A stretch of 64,000 bases of DNA from Archangium sp. (GCA_030681645.1 JAUXRX010000005.1:62001-126000), one strand, 5' to 3'; counted from the stretch's first letter, positions 25,426 through 34,549 are shown. Numbers and translations: made by a program. Notes: a model not told the origin generated them from the letters alone.

Positions 25426-25499
25426 CCGTTCATCCCGAGGGCAGTCGAGGAACGGCTCGCTCAGTGAAGTGGCCCCTCGACTCCGCTCGGGGTGAACGG
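25426..25499. repeat. Dispersed repeat family B, copy 1 (inverted pair)
   Basis: CCGTTCATCCCGAGGGCAG-type half at 25426-25450 and CCCTCGACTCCGCTCGGGG-type half at 25473-25499 in opposite orientations, between the divergent PEGA and RluA-family genes. The 183-base spacer holds nothing else recognisable. Confidence 0.75.
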
Positions 25500-25519
25500 C
25501 TACGCGGTCAGAGACTGAA

Positions 25520-26524
25520 ATGGAAAGGCAGCAGCAGGTGGAGGAGTTCGACGAAGACGACGCGCCAGCCGCCCCGGGGCGAGGCGGCATCGTGCTCGTG
25601 CGCTACACGGTCGAGCCGAACTACGCGGGCTGGCGGCTCGACAAGTACCTCTGCGAGAAGATCCGGCGGCTCTCGCGCACGCGGGTGCAGGAGATCATCG
25701 AGAACGACCTGGTCTTCGAGCGGAAGCTGAAGGCCTCGACGGCGGTGTGGCCGGGGCTCACCTTCGAGCTGCGGCGCCGGGTGCTCGACGAGCCGATCGT
25801 GCCGGGGCCCGACGAGCTGCTCGAGCTCTTCCAGGACGAGGCGCTGCTGGTGCTCAACAAGCCCGCGGGCCTGCCGATTCACCCCACCGCGCGCTACCAC
25901 CACGGCACCCTGGTCGAGCAGCTCAAGCTCAAGTACGGGCCCGGCTTCCGCGCAGACCCGGCCCACCGGCTCGATCGCGAGACGTCGGGGCTGGTGGTGT
26001 GCGGCCGCACGCTCGAGGCCTGCCAGCGCTTGATGAAGAGCTTCATGGGCGGCGAGGTGCACAAGCAGTACCTCGCCATCGTCGAGGGGCACCCCCGAGC
26101 CGATCGGTTCGAGGTCGACGCGCCCATCTCCGAAGGCACCGAGCTCATCCGCATCGCGGTGCGCATCGACGAGAAGGACGGCAAGCCGGCGCGCACCCGC
26201 TTCGAGGTCGAGAAGCGCTTCACCCGCGACGGCGCCGACTTCGCCCTGCTGCGTTGCTTCCCCGAGACCGGGCGCCAGCACCAGATTCGCGTCCACGCGC
26301 AGCGGGCGGGCCACTCGCTGGTGGGCGACAAGATGTACGGCCCCGACCCCGGCTACTTCGATCGATTCAGTAGACACGAGCTCGAGCCCGAGGCCTGGCT
26401 CAAGCTGCGGCTGCCCCGGCAGGCGCTGCACGCAGCGTCGATCGAGCTGCCCCACCCTTCCACCCGTCAGCGAGTGCGCTTCGAGGCGCCCCTCACGCGC
26501 GATCTGCTCGACTTCCTGGGATAG
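25520..26524 (+). CDS. RluA-family pseudouridine synthase
   Basis: A second RNA pseudouridine synthase, 334 residues. An acidic N-terminal tail precedes an S4 domain (about 30-90, GWRLDKYLCEKIRR). The catalytic domain has HRLDRETSG at 149-157 (D152 nucleophile), VLNKPAGLPIHPT and ETGRQHQIRVHA. It is only distantly similar to the RluC/D-type enzyme at 4712-5695, so it probably modifies a different RNA position. It begins directly after repeat B and lies 32 bases before the histidine kinase gene. Confidence 0.9.
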   Translation: MERQQQVEEFDEDDAPAAPGRGGIVLVRYTVEPNYAGWRLDKYLCEKIRRLSRTRVQEIIENDLVFERKLKASTAVWPGLTFELRRRVLDEPIVPGPDELLELFQDEALLVLNKPAGLPIHPTARYHHGTLVEQLKLKYGPGFRADPAHRLDRETSGLVVCGRTLEACQRLMKSFMGGEVHKQYLAIVEGHPRADRFEVDAPISEGTELIRIAVRIDEKDGKPARTRFEVEKRFTRDGADFALLRCFPETGRQHQIRVHAQRAGHSLVGDKMYGPDPGYFDRFSRHELEPEAWLKLRLPRQALHAASIELPHPSTRQRVRFEAPLTRDLLDFLG

Positions 26525-26556
26525 GGTCGTTCTCCCTGGGGGCGAGGAGGGCGGGC

Positions 26557-27828
26557 GTGAATCGAGGACGATACGATTTTCCGGTGTTTCCCCGCTCGAC
26601 GCGGAAGGCCCGGGTGCTGGCGGTCGACGACGACGTCGCCAACCTGAGGCTGCTCGCCAGCTACCTCACCCACGAGGGCTACGAGGTGGCCACCGCGGAG
26701 GACGGCCCGGCGGCGATCGCGCGGCTCGAGGCCGGCGACATCGACCTGCTCATCCTCGACGTGCGCATGGACGGCATGGACGGGCTGGAAGTCTGCCGGC
26801 GGCTCCGCGCGCAGCCGCGCTTCGAGCGCCTGCCCATCATCTTCCTCACCGCCGACCGCGCAGACGAGCTGCGGGAAACCGCGGGCCTCGAGGCCGGCGG
26901 CGACGAGTACCTGCACAAGCCCATCGCGCGGAAGGTGCTGGCGCTCAGGGTGCGCAACCTGCTCCGCCTCGCCAACGCCGATCGCGAGCAGCGGCTGATG
27001 GCCCAGGTGGCGCACGCCGAGAAGCTGGCGGGCATCGGCCAGGTGGCGGCTGGAGTCGCGCACGAGATCAACAACCCGCTCTCGTTCATCCTCTCGAACC
27101 TGGGCAGCCTGCGCCTCTACTTCCAGGAGGTGAGCCAGGTGCTCGCCGCGTGGCACCGTTCGCCCGAGGAGGGCCGGGCGAAGGAGCTCGCGCTCAAGCT
27201 CGACGCCACGCTGGCCGACGTGGGGCCGTTGATCGACGAGACGGCGCAGGGCGGCGAGCGGGTGCGTCGCATCGTGCAGGAGCTCAAGACCTTCTCACGC
27301 ACCGACGACGAGACCCTCGAAGAGGTCGATCTGTCCGAGGTGGTGCGGGCCACGCTGCTGCTCACCGAGCGAGAGCTCACCGCGCGGGCGCGGCTGGTGA
27401 AGGACCTGGCGGCCGCCCCGCTCCACTCCGCCTCGCGGCAGAAGCTGCACCAGGTGGTGCTCAACCTGATCATCAACGCGCTCCAGGCGGTGGAAGCGCG
27501 GCCGCTCACCGGTGGCGAACGCCACGTGATCACCCTGACCACGCGCACCGAAGGCGGCAACGCGGTGCTGGCGGTGTCGGACACGGGCGCGGGCATTCCC
27601 GAGGAGCTGCGGCGGCGCATCTTCGAGCCGTTCTTCACCACCAAGCCGGTCGGCGTCGGCACGGGGCTGGGGCTGGCGGTCTGCGCGATGGTGGTGACCC
27701 GCCTGGGCGGCCACATCGAGGTGACCAGCGCGGTGGGCGAGGGCTCGACCTTCACCCTCACGATTCCCTGCGATGCGCAGCCGACTCCCGATGAGCCGCT
27801 GCCGGCCGCCGTGCTCGCGCGAGCCTGA
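26557..27828 (+). CDS. Response-regulator/histidine-kinase hybrid
   Basis: A 423-residue soluble two-component protein with the receiver domain first: VDDD near residue 23-26, phospho-acceptor D68 in LILDVRMDGMDG and K121 in HKPIA. Then comes a HisKA domain with H169 in GVAHEINNPLSF, and an HATPase domain with an N-box around HQVVLNLIINAL, DTGAGIPEEL and GTGLGLAVC. No membrane segment is present, so the input is probably phosphorylation of its own receiver by another kinase. The start is a GTG with GAGGAGG six bases upstream. No cognate regulator is adjacent. Confidence 0.92.
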   Translation: MNRGRYDFPVFPRSTRKARVLAVDDDVANLRLLASYLTHEGYEVATAEDGPAAIARLEAGDIDLLILDVRMDGMDGLEVCRRLRAQPRFERLPIIFLTADRADELRETAGLEAGGDEYLHKPIARKVLALRVRNLLRLANADREQRLMAQVAHAEKLAGIGQVAAGVAHEINNPLSFILSNLGSLRLYFQEVSQVLAAWHRSPEEGRAKELALKLDATLADVGPLIDETAQGGERVRRIVQELKTFSRTDDETLEEVDLSEVVRATLLLTERELTARARLVKDLAAAPLHSASRQKLHQVVLNLIINALQAVEARPLTGGERHVITLTTRTEGGNAVLAVSDTGAGIPEELRRRIFEPFFTTKPVGVGTGLGLAVCAMVVTRLGGHIEVTSAVGEGSTFTLTIPCDAQPTPDEPLPAAVLARA

Positions 27829-27837
27829 CCTGCCTCC

Positions 27838-27952
27838 CTCTCCCTGCGAAGCGGGGAGAGGGCCGGGGTGAGGGGCGACCTGAGCGAAGTGAGCCCCTCA
27901 CCCGGCCTGCGGCCGACCTCTCCCCGCTGCGCCCGCTGCGCAGGGAGAGGAA
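27838..27952. repeat. Dispersed repeat family A, copies 3 and 4 (inverted pair)
   Basis: One copy at 27838-27879 (CCCTCTCCCTGCGAAGCGGG type) and a second, opposed, at 27892-27952 ending in CGCAGGGAGAGG. They fill the spacer between the convergent histidine kinase and purF genes and could fold into one large bidirectional terminator-like hairpin. Confidence 0.85.
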
Positions 27953-27955
27953 GAA

Positions 27956-29317
27956 CTAGGGCTTGGCGCCCAGCCCGTGCAGCCCGGTGGGGTACTTGCC
28001 GCTGAAGCAGGCCGAGCAGAACGACTTCCCCGTGGCGTCGCCGGCCGCGCGCATCAGGCCCTCGTGCGTGAGGTACGCGAGTGAATCGGCGGTGACGTAG
28101 CGGGCGATCTCCTCGGTGGAATGCGAGGCGGCGATCAGCTCCTGCCGGCTGGGGGTGTCGATGCCGTAGAAGCACGGCCATTGGGTGGGCGGGCTCGAGA
28201 TGCGCAGGTGCACTTCCTTCGCGCCGGCCGACTGCAGCATCTTCACGATCTTCCGCGAGGTGGTGCCGCGGACGATCGAGTCGTCGATCACCACCACCCG
28301 CTTGCCCTCGAGCGTGCTGCGCACCGGGGCCAGCTTGAGCTTCACCCCGAAGTGGCGAATCGACTGCTGCGGCTCGATGAAGGTGCGGCCCACGTAGTGG
28401 CTGCGAATGAGGCCGATGTCGTAGGGAATGCCCGATTCCTGCGCGTAGCCCAGCGCCGCGGCCACCCCGCTGTCGGGCACGGCGATCACCACGTCGGCCT
28501 TCACGGGCTGTTCGCGCGCGAGCTGCGCGCCGAGGCGCTTGCGCACCGAGAACACCTGGTCGCCGAAGAGCTTGCTGTCGGGCCGGGCGAAGTAGACGTA
28601 CTCGAACACGCAGCGGCTCTGCTGCCGCTTGTCGAAGGGGAAGGTCGACTTGAGGCCGTCTTCGTCGATCACCACCATCTCGCCGGGCTCGATCTCGCGC
28701 AGCATCTCGGCCTCGATCAGGTCGAGGGCGGTGGTCTCGCTGGCGATGACGTAGGCGTTCTTCACCCGGCCCAGCACCAGCGGGCGGAAGCCGATGGGGT
28801 CACGCACGGCGACCAGCTTCTTCTCGGTGAGGAACACCATCGAGTACGCGCCGTCGAGCCGCTTGAGCGCGTCGACCACCCGGTTCTCGAAGCTGCCCGC
28901 CCGGCTGCGCGCGATGTAGTGGATGACGTTCTCGGTGTCGGAGTCGCTCTGGAAGATGGCCCCCGCCTCTTCCAGTTCCCTGCGGGCGTCATCGGCGTTG
29001 ACGAAGTTGCCGTTGTGGCCGACGGCGAGCTGCCCGCCTCCGAAGCTGACCTGGTAGGGCTGGGCGTTGCGCACGTGGCTGCCGCCGGCCGTGGAGTAGC
29101 GCACGTGGCCGATGGCGGCCTTGCCGGGGAGCTCGTTCAAGATGGGCTCGGTGAAGACGTCGGCCACCAGGCCCATGGCCCGGTACGTCTTGAGCCTGAG
29201 GCCGTCGCTGGCGGTGATTCCGGCCGATTCCTGCCCGCGGTGCTGGAGCGCGTGGAGGCCCAGGTAGGTCAGGTGGGACGCCTCTTCGTGGCCGAAGATG
29301 CCGAAAACACCGCACAT
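27956..29317 (-). CDS. purF: Amidophosphoribosyltransferase
   Basis: First committed enzyme of purine synthesis: PRPP plus glutamine to phosphoribosylamine. The 453-residue protein begins MCGVFGIFG at 29317, so the catalytic Cys2 is exposed after Met removal and there is no propeptide. The Ntn glutaminase domain is followed by a PRTase domain with [14 protein letters not shown]. The cysteines in [16 protein letters not shown] and FCSACF match the 4Fe-4S cluster ligands of the Bacillus subtilis type. GGAG lies six bases before the ATG. It is divergent from the ECF sigma gene across 148 bases. Confidence 0.95.
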   Translation of the reverse strand: MCGVFGIFGHEEASHLTYLGLHALQHRGQESAGITASDGLRLKTYRAMGLVADVFTEPILNELPGKAAIGHVRYSTAGGSHVRNAQPYQVSFGGGQLAVGHNGNFVNADDARRELEEAGAIFQSDSDTENVIHYIARSRAGSFENRVVDALKRLDGAYSMVFLTEKKLVAVRDPIGFRPLVLGRVKNAYVIASETTALDLIEAEMLREIEPGEMVVIDEDGLKSTFPFDKRQQSRCVFEYVYFARPDSKLFGDQVFSVRKRLGAQLAREQPVKADVVIAVPDSGVAAALGYAQESGIPYDIGLIRSHYVGRTFIEPQQSIRHFGVKLKLAPVRSTLEGKRVVVIDDSIVRGTTSRKIVKMLQSAGAKEVHLRISSPPTQWPCFYGIDTPSRQELIAASHSTEEIARYVTADSLAYLTHEGLMRAAGDATGKSFCSACFSGKYPTGLHGLGAKP

Positions 29318-29437
29318 GGAAGGCTCCGGAGCCGTGACGCGACAGGGGAAATCGCGTGGGCCAGGGCCGTCTAGCTGATGTCTTTCGCTGTGTCCTCGAT
29401 GGGTGTGACCGATCAGGTAGGGTGGTGTAGGAGGGCC

Positions 29438-29443
29438 TATACT
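29438..29443 (+). promoter_or_regulatory. Candidate -10 element of the sigma/anti-sigma/caspase operon
   Basis: TATACT lies 22 bases before the sigma factor ATG. No convincing -35 hexamer is visible at the expected spacing, so the promoter class, possibly self-recognised by the ECF factor, is open. Confidence 0.35.
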
Positions 29444-29465
29444 GAAAGAAAGGCTGCACACGTCG

Positions 29466-29978
29466 ATGGAGGCCGGGGTTCACAGCAACGAACGGGTTTC
29501 CACCCTGTACCGGAAGTTCGGTACGGCGATCTATTCGCGCTGTCGCCGTCTGCTGAAGGACGACGCCCTCGCGGAAGACGCCACGCAGGAGGTCTTCGTG
29601 CGCGTGCTGAAACACATCGAGAGTGCCCCTGATGATGCGACGGCGCTGGCCTGGATCTACCGGATCAGCACGAACTACTGCCTCAACCAGATCCGCGATC
29701 GTTCGCGGCAGGCTGAGCCGACCGCCCCTGACGAGATGCCCGAGGGTGACAACAACGCGAGCCCCGAGGTCGACATGCTCGACCGCGAGACCGCGATGAA
29801 GCTCATTCGCCGCGCCCCTGAGAAGCTGCAGGAAGTGGCGGTGCTCTACTACGTGGACGGACTCGAGCAGGAACAGGTGGCGAACACGCTGGGCATCTCC
29901 CGGCGCACCGTCATCAACCGCCTGCAGGAGTTCGTCGATCGGTCGAAGAAATTCGTCAGCCGGGATGGTGTCGCATGA
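29466..29978 (+). CDS. ECF-type RNA polymerase sigma factor
   Basis: A 170-residue sigma-70-family factor of the extracytoplasmic-function type. Region 2 spans about 12-85 ([34 protein letters not shown]). An acidic linker follows, then region 4 at about 105-165 ([32 protein letters not shown] helix-turn-helix). It overlaps the downstream anti-sigma gene by four bases (ATGA), so the two are coupled. It is the first gene of a three-gene operon ending with a caspase-like protease, and would direct transcription in response to a signal at the membrane. Confidence 0.92.
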   Translation: MEAGVHSNERVSTLYRKFGTAIYSRCRRLLKDDALAEDATQEVFVRVLKHIESAPDDATALAWIYRISTNYCLNQIRDRSRQAEPTAPDEMPEGDNNASPEVDMLDRETAMKLIRRAPEKLQEVAVLYYVDGLEQEQVANTLGISRRTVINRLQEFVDRSKKFVSRDGVA

Positions 29979-30739
29979 ACGCTCTTCTTTCCCGTGGCCA
30001 CCTCTCGAGCGAGGCCATCGATCTCCTGCTCCTCGCCGCGCTGCCCACCGCCGAGGCCAACGAGGCCAGGGCGCACCTCGACAACTGCGACGACTGCCGC
30101 AACCGCTGGCGCGAGCTGAACGAAGACAAGCAGCGCTTCGAGCAGTTCGTGTTCGCGCGCACCCTGCCCAAGGTCGAGGCGCGGGTCGCCGCCAACCGGG
30201 CCGGCTTCTTCGGCCGCTTCAAGCTGCAGTTCCTGGTGCCCGCGCTGGGCCTGGCCGCGGCGCTGGCCGTGGTCGCCACCACGGGTCCCGGCACGCAGAC
30301 GGAAGACGACGTGTACGTGGGCATCAAGGGTGGGCAGCCGCAGCCGACCCTCGAGGTGTTCGCGGTGCGTGGTGCGGGCGGGGCCTTCCCGGTCGCGCCG
30401 GGCGTGACGCTGCAGCCGAAGGACAAGATCCGCTTCGTGGTGAACCCGGCGGGCGCGAAGTACCTGATCGTCGCGAGCCGCGACGGGGCGGGCGTCTTCT
30501 CGGTGTACCACCCGTTCGGCGCGCAGCAGAGCCAACCGGTGGCCGCGAAGAGCAAGCTCGAGCTCCCGGGCGCGGTCGAGCTCGACGCGACGCTGGGCGC
30601 TGAGCGGCTGGTGGCAGCGTTCTCCGAAGAGCCCCTCTCGGCCGAGCAGGTCGAGGCGGCGCTCAAGGCTGACCCGAAGAACCCGAAGCTGCCCGGTGTG
30701 CGGTTCGTGACGACGGAGTTCGTCAAGGTCGCGCCGTGA
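29975..30739 (+). CDS. Membrane anti-sigma factor with DUF4384-like periplasmic domain
   Basis: A 254-residue protein. The N-terminal zinc-binding anti-sigma domain has H34-x3-C38-x2-C41. One transmembrane helix (FLVPALGLAAALAVVATTG, about 88-106) puts the C-terminal 145 residues outside. That region, with PKDKIRFVVNPAGAKYLIVASRDGAG split over strands, resembles DUF4384, a domain often linked to caspase-like proteins. It should hold the ECF sigma factor inactive until the periplasmic part is triggered. Coupled at both ends, by ATGA to the sigma gene and GTGA to the caspase gene. Confidence 0.86.
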   Translation: MNALLSRGHLSSEAIDLLLLAALPTAEANEARAHLDNCDDCRNRWRELNEDKQRFEQFVFARTLPKVEARVAANRAGFFGRFKLQFLVPALGLAAALAVVATTGPGTQTEDDVYVGIKGGQPQPTLEVFAVRGAGGAFPVAPGVTLQPKDKIRFVVNPAGAKYLIVASRDGAGVFSVYHPFGAQQSQPVAAKSKLELPGAVELDATLGAERLVAAFSEEPLSAEQVEAALKADPKNPKLPGVRFVTTEFVKVAP

Positions 30740-32388
30740 ACTGGGTCACGAACTCCCTCTCCCCGAGGGGGAGAGGGTTGGGGAGAGGGCAAGTCATCCT
30801 GTTGGCCGCCCTCGTGGCGACCGCCTCCCTGGCCGAAACGAAACGAATCGCGATCGTGGTGGGCAACAACGCCGGCACCGGCGAGATGCCCCCGCTGCGC
30901 TACGCCGAGAGCGACGCCGGCAAGATGGCGCGGGTGATGGTCGAGCTGGGCGAGGTCTCGGCCGAAGACGTGATGCTGCTGCAGGGCCAGGGCGTGAACA
31001 ACGTCGAGCGGGCCATCACCGAGGCGCGCGACCGGGTGGCCTTCTTCAAGCGCTCGCCCGACGTGCGCACGGTGGTCTTCTTCTATTTCTCCGGGCACTC
31101 CGACGGCGAGGCGATCGAGCTGGGGCGCGAGAAGCTCGCGTACGCGCGGCTCAAGGCGCTGCTCTCGGGCACCGGCGGCGACGTTCGGCTGGTGGTGGTC
31201 GACGCGTGCCGCAGCGGCGCGGGGCTGCGCGAGAAGGGCGGCAAGCCCACCGACGGCTTCACCATCCGCCTGGCGGACACGCTGCAGACCACGGGTGAGG
31301 CGTTCATCACCTCGAGCGCGGCCGACGAAGCTTCGCTCGAGTCGAGCGAGGTGATGGGCAGCTACTTCACCCACAACCTCATCTCGGGAATGCGCGGCGC
31401 GGCCGACGCCTCGGGCGACAAGCTGGTGACGCTCGCCGAGGCGTACAAGTACGCGTACGACCGCACGGTGAGCTCGACGGCGATGCTGCCGGTGGGCGCG
31501 CAGCACCCCAACTACGACTTCAAGCTCTCGGGCCAGGGTGAGCTGGTGCTCTCCTCGCTGCTGCGGCCTTCGTCGATCCTGGTGCTGCCCGACGCCGATC
31601 GGAGCCTGGTGGTCGATCTCGCGCGCGACCAGGTGATCGTCGAGGTGGTGGGCGGCGGCAAGGAAGTCGCGCTCGCGGCCGGGCAGTACGGCCTGCGCAT
31701 GTTCAAGGGTGGGCAGGGCTGGGGTGGGCGCGTCACGCTCACCGACGGCCAGCGGCACGTGGTGCAGATGAGCGCGCTGACGCCCATTCATTCCTCGGTG
31801 ATCGTCGCGGCCAAGGGTGGCCCGATGGTGGTGCAGACGATGGACTCGCCGCGCTCGAAGAACGAGACCGGCGTGGGCGTGAGCCTGGGCGGCACGGGGC
31901 GCATCCTCGCGCCGCAGGGCACGGCCCAGGGTCCGAAGTGGCAGCTGCGCGTCGACGTCGAGCCCCTCACCTCGACCTTCGCTTCCTTCAACGGAGGCCG
32001 GATCTCGGGCGCGCTGCACCTGCTGGCGCTGGGCGAGATGTCCTTCGATCCCGCGCCTTCGGGTGGTGGCGAGGCCGCGAACGAAGCGGGGGCGCAGCTG
32101 CGCGTCGGCTACCGCGTGGCGCTCGATCTCTGGAGACTGCAGCTGGGCCTGGGCGTCGAGCTGGGCCCCGGCGTGCTGGCGCAGCTCTACGACAGCCGCA
32201 CGATGACGGTGATCTTCACGGTCGCGCCGAGGCTGACGCTCAAGGTGCGCGTCGCGCCGTCGGTGGCGTTGATCGCGAGCGCCGACTTCACCTTCACCGG
32301 CCTCAACTACGGCGAGACCACGTCGAGCTCTTCGTTCAACTGGTTCGCGTACCCGTCGATCTCAGCGGGGTTGATGGTCTTCTGGTGA
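30736..32388 (+). CDS. Exported caspase-family (C14) protease with beta-rich C-terminal domain
   Basis: A 550-residue protein with signal peptide (hydrophobic core VILLAALVATASLA, about 20-33). A C14 caspase-like domain follows, with the catalytic dyad H121 in YFSGHSDG and C158 in VVDACRSGAG, residues about 36-255. The central part has PEGA-like strands. The last 150 residues are amphipathic strands ending in ...GLMVFW, an aromatic C-terminus as in outer-membrane barrels. The GTG start overlaps the anti-sigma stop (GTGA). The n-region of the signal (NSLSPRGRGLGRG) is encoded by repeat A, copy 5. The placement suggests proteolysis in the periplasm linked to the sigma switch. Confidence 0.85.
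   Translation: MNWVTNSLSPRGRGLGRGQVILLAALVATASLAETKRIAIVVGNNAGTGEMPPLRYAESDAGKMARVMVELGEVSAEDVMLLQGQGVNNVERAITEARDRVAFFKRSPDVRTVVFFYFSGHSDGEAIELGREKLAYARLKALLSGTGGDVRLVVVDACRSGAGLREKGGKPTDGFTIRLADTLQTTGEAFITSSAADEASLESSEVMGSYFTHNLISGMRGAADASGDKLVTLAEAYKYAYDRTVSSTAMLPVGAQHPNYDFKLSGQGELVLSSLLRPSSILVLPDADRSLVVDLARDQVIVEVVGGGKEVALAAGQYGLRMFKGGQGWGGRVTLTDGQRHVVQMSALTPIHSSVIVAAKGGPMVVQTMDSPRSKNETGVGVSLGGTGRILAPQGTAQGPKWQLRVDVEPLTSTFASFNGGRISGALHLLALGEMSFDPAPSGGGEAANEAGAQLRVGYRVALDLWRLQLGLGVELGPGVLAQLYDSRTMTVIFTVAPRLTLKVRVAPSVALIASADFTFTGLNYGETTSSSSFNWFAYPSISAGLMVFW
30753..30790. repeat. Dispersed repeat family A, copy 5, inside a coding sequence
   Basis: CCCTCTCCCCGAGGGGGAGA-type palindrome with GGTTGGGGAGAGGGC tail. 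It is translated as the basic n-region of the caspase-like protein's signal peptide. Confidence 0.8.
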
Positions 32389-32414
32389 AGCTCCGTCCCT
32401 CCTGATCCCGCGCA

Positions 32415-32633
32415 TCAAGGGTCACGCACCTCGTCGAAATCAGCGCTGACGCGGATGCGGCCCTTCAGTGCACCTGGCTGACGCGCCGCACGCGGGGCTC
32501 TCGGCTGCAGCACGGGAAGCAGCCTGGCGACGGGCACTCCGTTGGCCTCGACGAGCACTTCTCCTCCTTTTCGAACGAATTCGACCAGGGCCGGAAGGTC
32601 CGCCTGCGCCTCGGAGATGCTCTTGCGGATCAT
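32415..32633 (-). CDS. Orphan Phd/YefM-family antitoxin
   Basis: A 72-residue antitoxin of the prevent-host-death type. The N-terminus MIRKSISEAQADLPALVE and VLVEANGVPVARLLP match the DNA-binding dimer fold. The tail LKGRIRVSADFDEVRDP is the segment that normally blocks a VapC-type PIN toxin. The place downstream where a toxin gene would be is taken by the end of the convergent caspase gene, 26 bases away, so no toxin partner is present. It may be a relic or act in trans. Confidence 0.82.
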   Translation of the reverse strand: MIRKSISEAQADLPALVEFVRKGGEVLVEANGVPVARLLPVLQPRAPRAARQPGALKGRIRVSADFDEVRDP

Positions 32634-32693
32634 GCACTTGAGGCTGCCGAGTCACTCCCGCCGACGCAACGCTGACCGATCGGAAAAAAGGAA

Positions 32694-32784
32694 TTTCACA
32701 TCTGAAGGGCGCAGTGGGTCTTGAAGCCACACGCGGCGACGGACGCCGCGCTTCCCCACAACCTTCCCCGCCGCCACGCGCGGC
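32694..32784 (+). promoter_or_regulatory. Leader region of GIDE-like gene 1, conserved with gene 2
   Basis: TTTCAC at 32694-32699, 19 bases, then TCTTGA at 32719-32724; CTGA and GCAGTGGGT in the spacer recur at the second gene. A GCCGC-N5-GCGGC hairpin (32770-32784) lies 20 bases before the ATG and is also present at the second gene. Shared spacing suggests a common promoter and leader element. Confidence 0.5.
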
Positions 32785-32804
32785 CTTTCAAACTGGAGCT
32801 CCAG

Positions 32805-34460
32805 ATGGGTGCCTTGTTGCTGATCGTCGGTCTCGCCGTGCTCGCCTTCGGGCTGTGGAACCACCTCAAGGGCAAGCGCATCCTCGCGGCCCCTTTCCAG
32901 AAGACCGGAGAGATCGCGAAGAACCCGGTGTCGCCCGACCCGAAGGGCGCGATGTCGACCGAGGGCAAGGTGGTGCCCCCCGAGACCCAGCTGCTCTCGC
33001 CGTGCACCAAGCAGCCCTGCCTCTCGTACGAGGTGAAGGTCGAGCGGCTCTACGAGAAGACCGAGACCACCCAGGACGGCACCAAGACGGTCAAGGGCAG
33101 CGAGACGCTCACCACGCTGAAGGGCGGCGCGATCTTCGGCCTCGATGACGGCTCGGGCGTGCTCAAGATCGACGTGAGCAAGGGCGCCGACTTCGACAAC
33201 TACAAGGACGGCTACAAGAAGGAGCTCAACGGCCACTCGGGCTCGTCGCACATTCAGTTCGGCGACCTGAGCTACGACGTGCCGGTCATCGGCAGCGACA
33301 GCGGCTGGACCACCGGCTTCAAGGCCACCGAGAAGTTCGTGCCGGTCGAGGGCAACCTGTTCGTGCTCGGCAAGCTCGAGGGCGCGTCGCTGGTCAAGCC
33401 GGGCTGGCGTTCGATGATGACCTCGGCGAAGGGCCGCGAGGGGTTGCTCGGCTCCATCCAGAAGAAGAAGAAGTTCAGCTTCATCGGCGGCGGCATCATG
33501 GCGGTCCTCTCCATTCCCGCGATGATCTTCGCCCCTGAGCCCGACCCCAACGCGGTGTCCGCCTACTGCGAGTCGACGCTCACCGACGCCCGCGCCCAGT
33601 GCTCGGACAACGTGTCGGACGTCGACGGCGAGAAGTACACCTGGACCGTCACGAAGCCCGGCCAGTACGAGCTCACCGTCATCGCCCCGGCCAAGAAAGT
33701 CAGCTTCCTGCCCCAGCTCGTCCTCAAGGACGCGGCCGGTGAAGAGCTCGCCAACGAAATGGGCGGCGTCGGCACCAACGCGGTCAGCACCGTCGATGTG
33801 AAGGCCGGCACCTACGAGCTCACCGTGCTCCCCGGCGACGGATACATGGTCAAGGGCGGCTTCTCGTTCGACCTCGCCATCAAGTCGCTCAACGCCGAGC
33901 CCTCCGGTGCGCCTGTCGCCGCCGCCGGGGGTGACGAGGCTCCTGCGGCCCCGGGCGCCGCGTACACCGCCGAGCAGCTCGCTTCCCGCGTCGCTGACCT
34001 GAACGAGCTGTGCCCCGACACCTTCTGCGAGGGGCAGTTCAACTACGACTTCAAGAAGCTCGACTGCCTCGACGCCACCCACTGCGTGCTGTCCTTCGTG
34101 GCGAAGGACCAGGATCACCCGAAGGCCAAGCCGATGAACGCCGTGGTGCCGGTGGGCGGCTTCACCGCGCTCGTCGCCGACCCCGACAAGGAGTTCGTCT
34201 ACGAAGGCTCGTTCGACGAGAAGGTCGGCGAGGCGCTGGCGAAGTGGGAGCAGAACCCGAAGGCCGTGAAGACCGCTGCCGCTCCGGCTCCGGTGAAGAA
34301 GGCCGCTCCGGCCAAGCCTGCTCCCAAGGCGAAGGCCCCGAAGGCGATGATCACCAAGCCTGCGCCGAAGACCACCACGGTCGCCAAGGCTCCGGTGGCG
34401 AAGAAGGCCGCTCCGGCCCCGGTCGCCAGCAAGAGCAGCAACAAGAACATGGACGACTGA
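32805..34460 (+). CDS. GIDE-domain-like membrane protein, paralogue 1
   Basis: A 551-residue protein. An N-terminal transmembrane helix (LLLIVGLAVLAFGLW) is followed by a domain resembling the GIDE domain of mitochondrial MUL1-type proteins (EGKVVPPETQLLSP, KQPCLSYEVKVER, NGHSGSSHIQFGD, VEGNLFVLGKLEGA). A second helix follows (FIGGGIMAVLSIPAMIFA). Then comes a beta-sandwich like a prepeptidase C-terminal domain, a Cys-paired region unique to this copy (ELCPDTFCEGQF) and an Ala/Lys/Pro tail. There is no RING domain. The start at 32805 is preceded by GGAG at six bases. About 65-70% similar by eye to the protein at 35794-37032. Role unknown. Confidence 0.78.
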   Translation: MGALLLIVGLAVLAFGLWNHLKGKRILAAPFQKTGEIAKNPVSPDPKGAMSTEGKVVPPETQLLSPCTKQPCLSYEVKVERLYEKTETTQDGTKTVKGSETLTTLKGGAIFGLDDGSGVLKIDVSKGADFDNYKDGYKKELNGHSGSSHIQFGDLSYDVPVIGSDSGWTTGFKATEKFVPVEGNLFVLGKLEGASLVKPGWRSMMTSAKGREGLLGSIQKKKKFSFIGGGIMAVLSIPAMIFAPEPDPNAVSAYCESTLTDARAQCSDNVSDVDGEKYTWTVTKPGQYELTVIAPAKKVSFLPQLVLKDAAGEELANEMGGVGTNAVSTVDVKAGTYELTVLPGDGYMVKGGFSFDLAIKSLNAEPSGAPVAAAGGDEAPAAPGAAYTAEQLASRVADLNELCPDTFCEGQFNYDFKKLDCLDATHCVLSFVAKDQDHPKAKPMNAVVPVGGFTALVADPDKEFVYEGSFDEKVGEALAKWEQNPKAVKTAAAPAPVKKAAPAKPAPKAKAPKAMITKPAPKTTTVAKAPVAKKAAPAPVASKSSNKNMDD

Positions 34461-34486
34461 TCCCCCGGCTCCGATTGATGAAGGCT

Positions 34487-34521
34487 GGCCCGGTGCTCAA
34501 TCAATGAGCGCCGGGCCTTTT
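34487..34521 (+). terminator. Strong intrinsic terminator after GIDE-like gene 1
   Basis: GGCCCGGTGCTC and GAGCGCCGGGCC form a 12-base stem (one G-U pair) with a seven-base loop, followed by TTTT and CATTT. Confidence 0.9.
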
Positions 34522-34549
34522 CATTTCTGGTTATGAGACGCCCCATGAT

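Noticed and set aside
27838..27952. Inverted pair considered as a small insertion element
   Set aside because: No coding capacity inside and it matches single copies of repeat A elsewhere.
29956..32019. 687-codon open frame on the minus strand
   Set aside because: Antisense shadow of the anti-sigma and caspase genes; no recognisable domain and Arg/Ala-rich.
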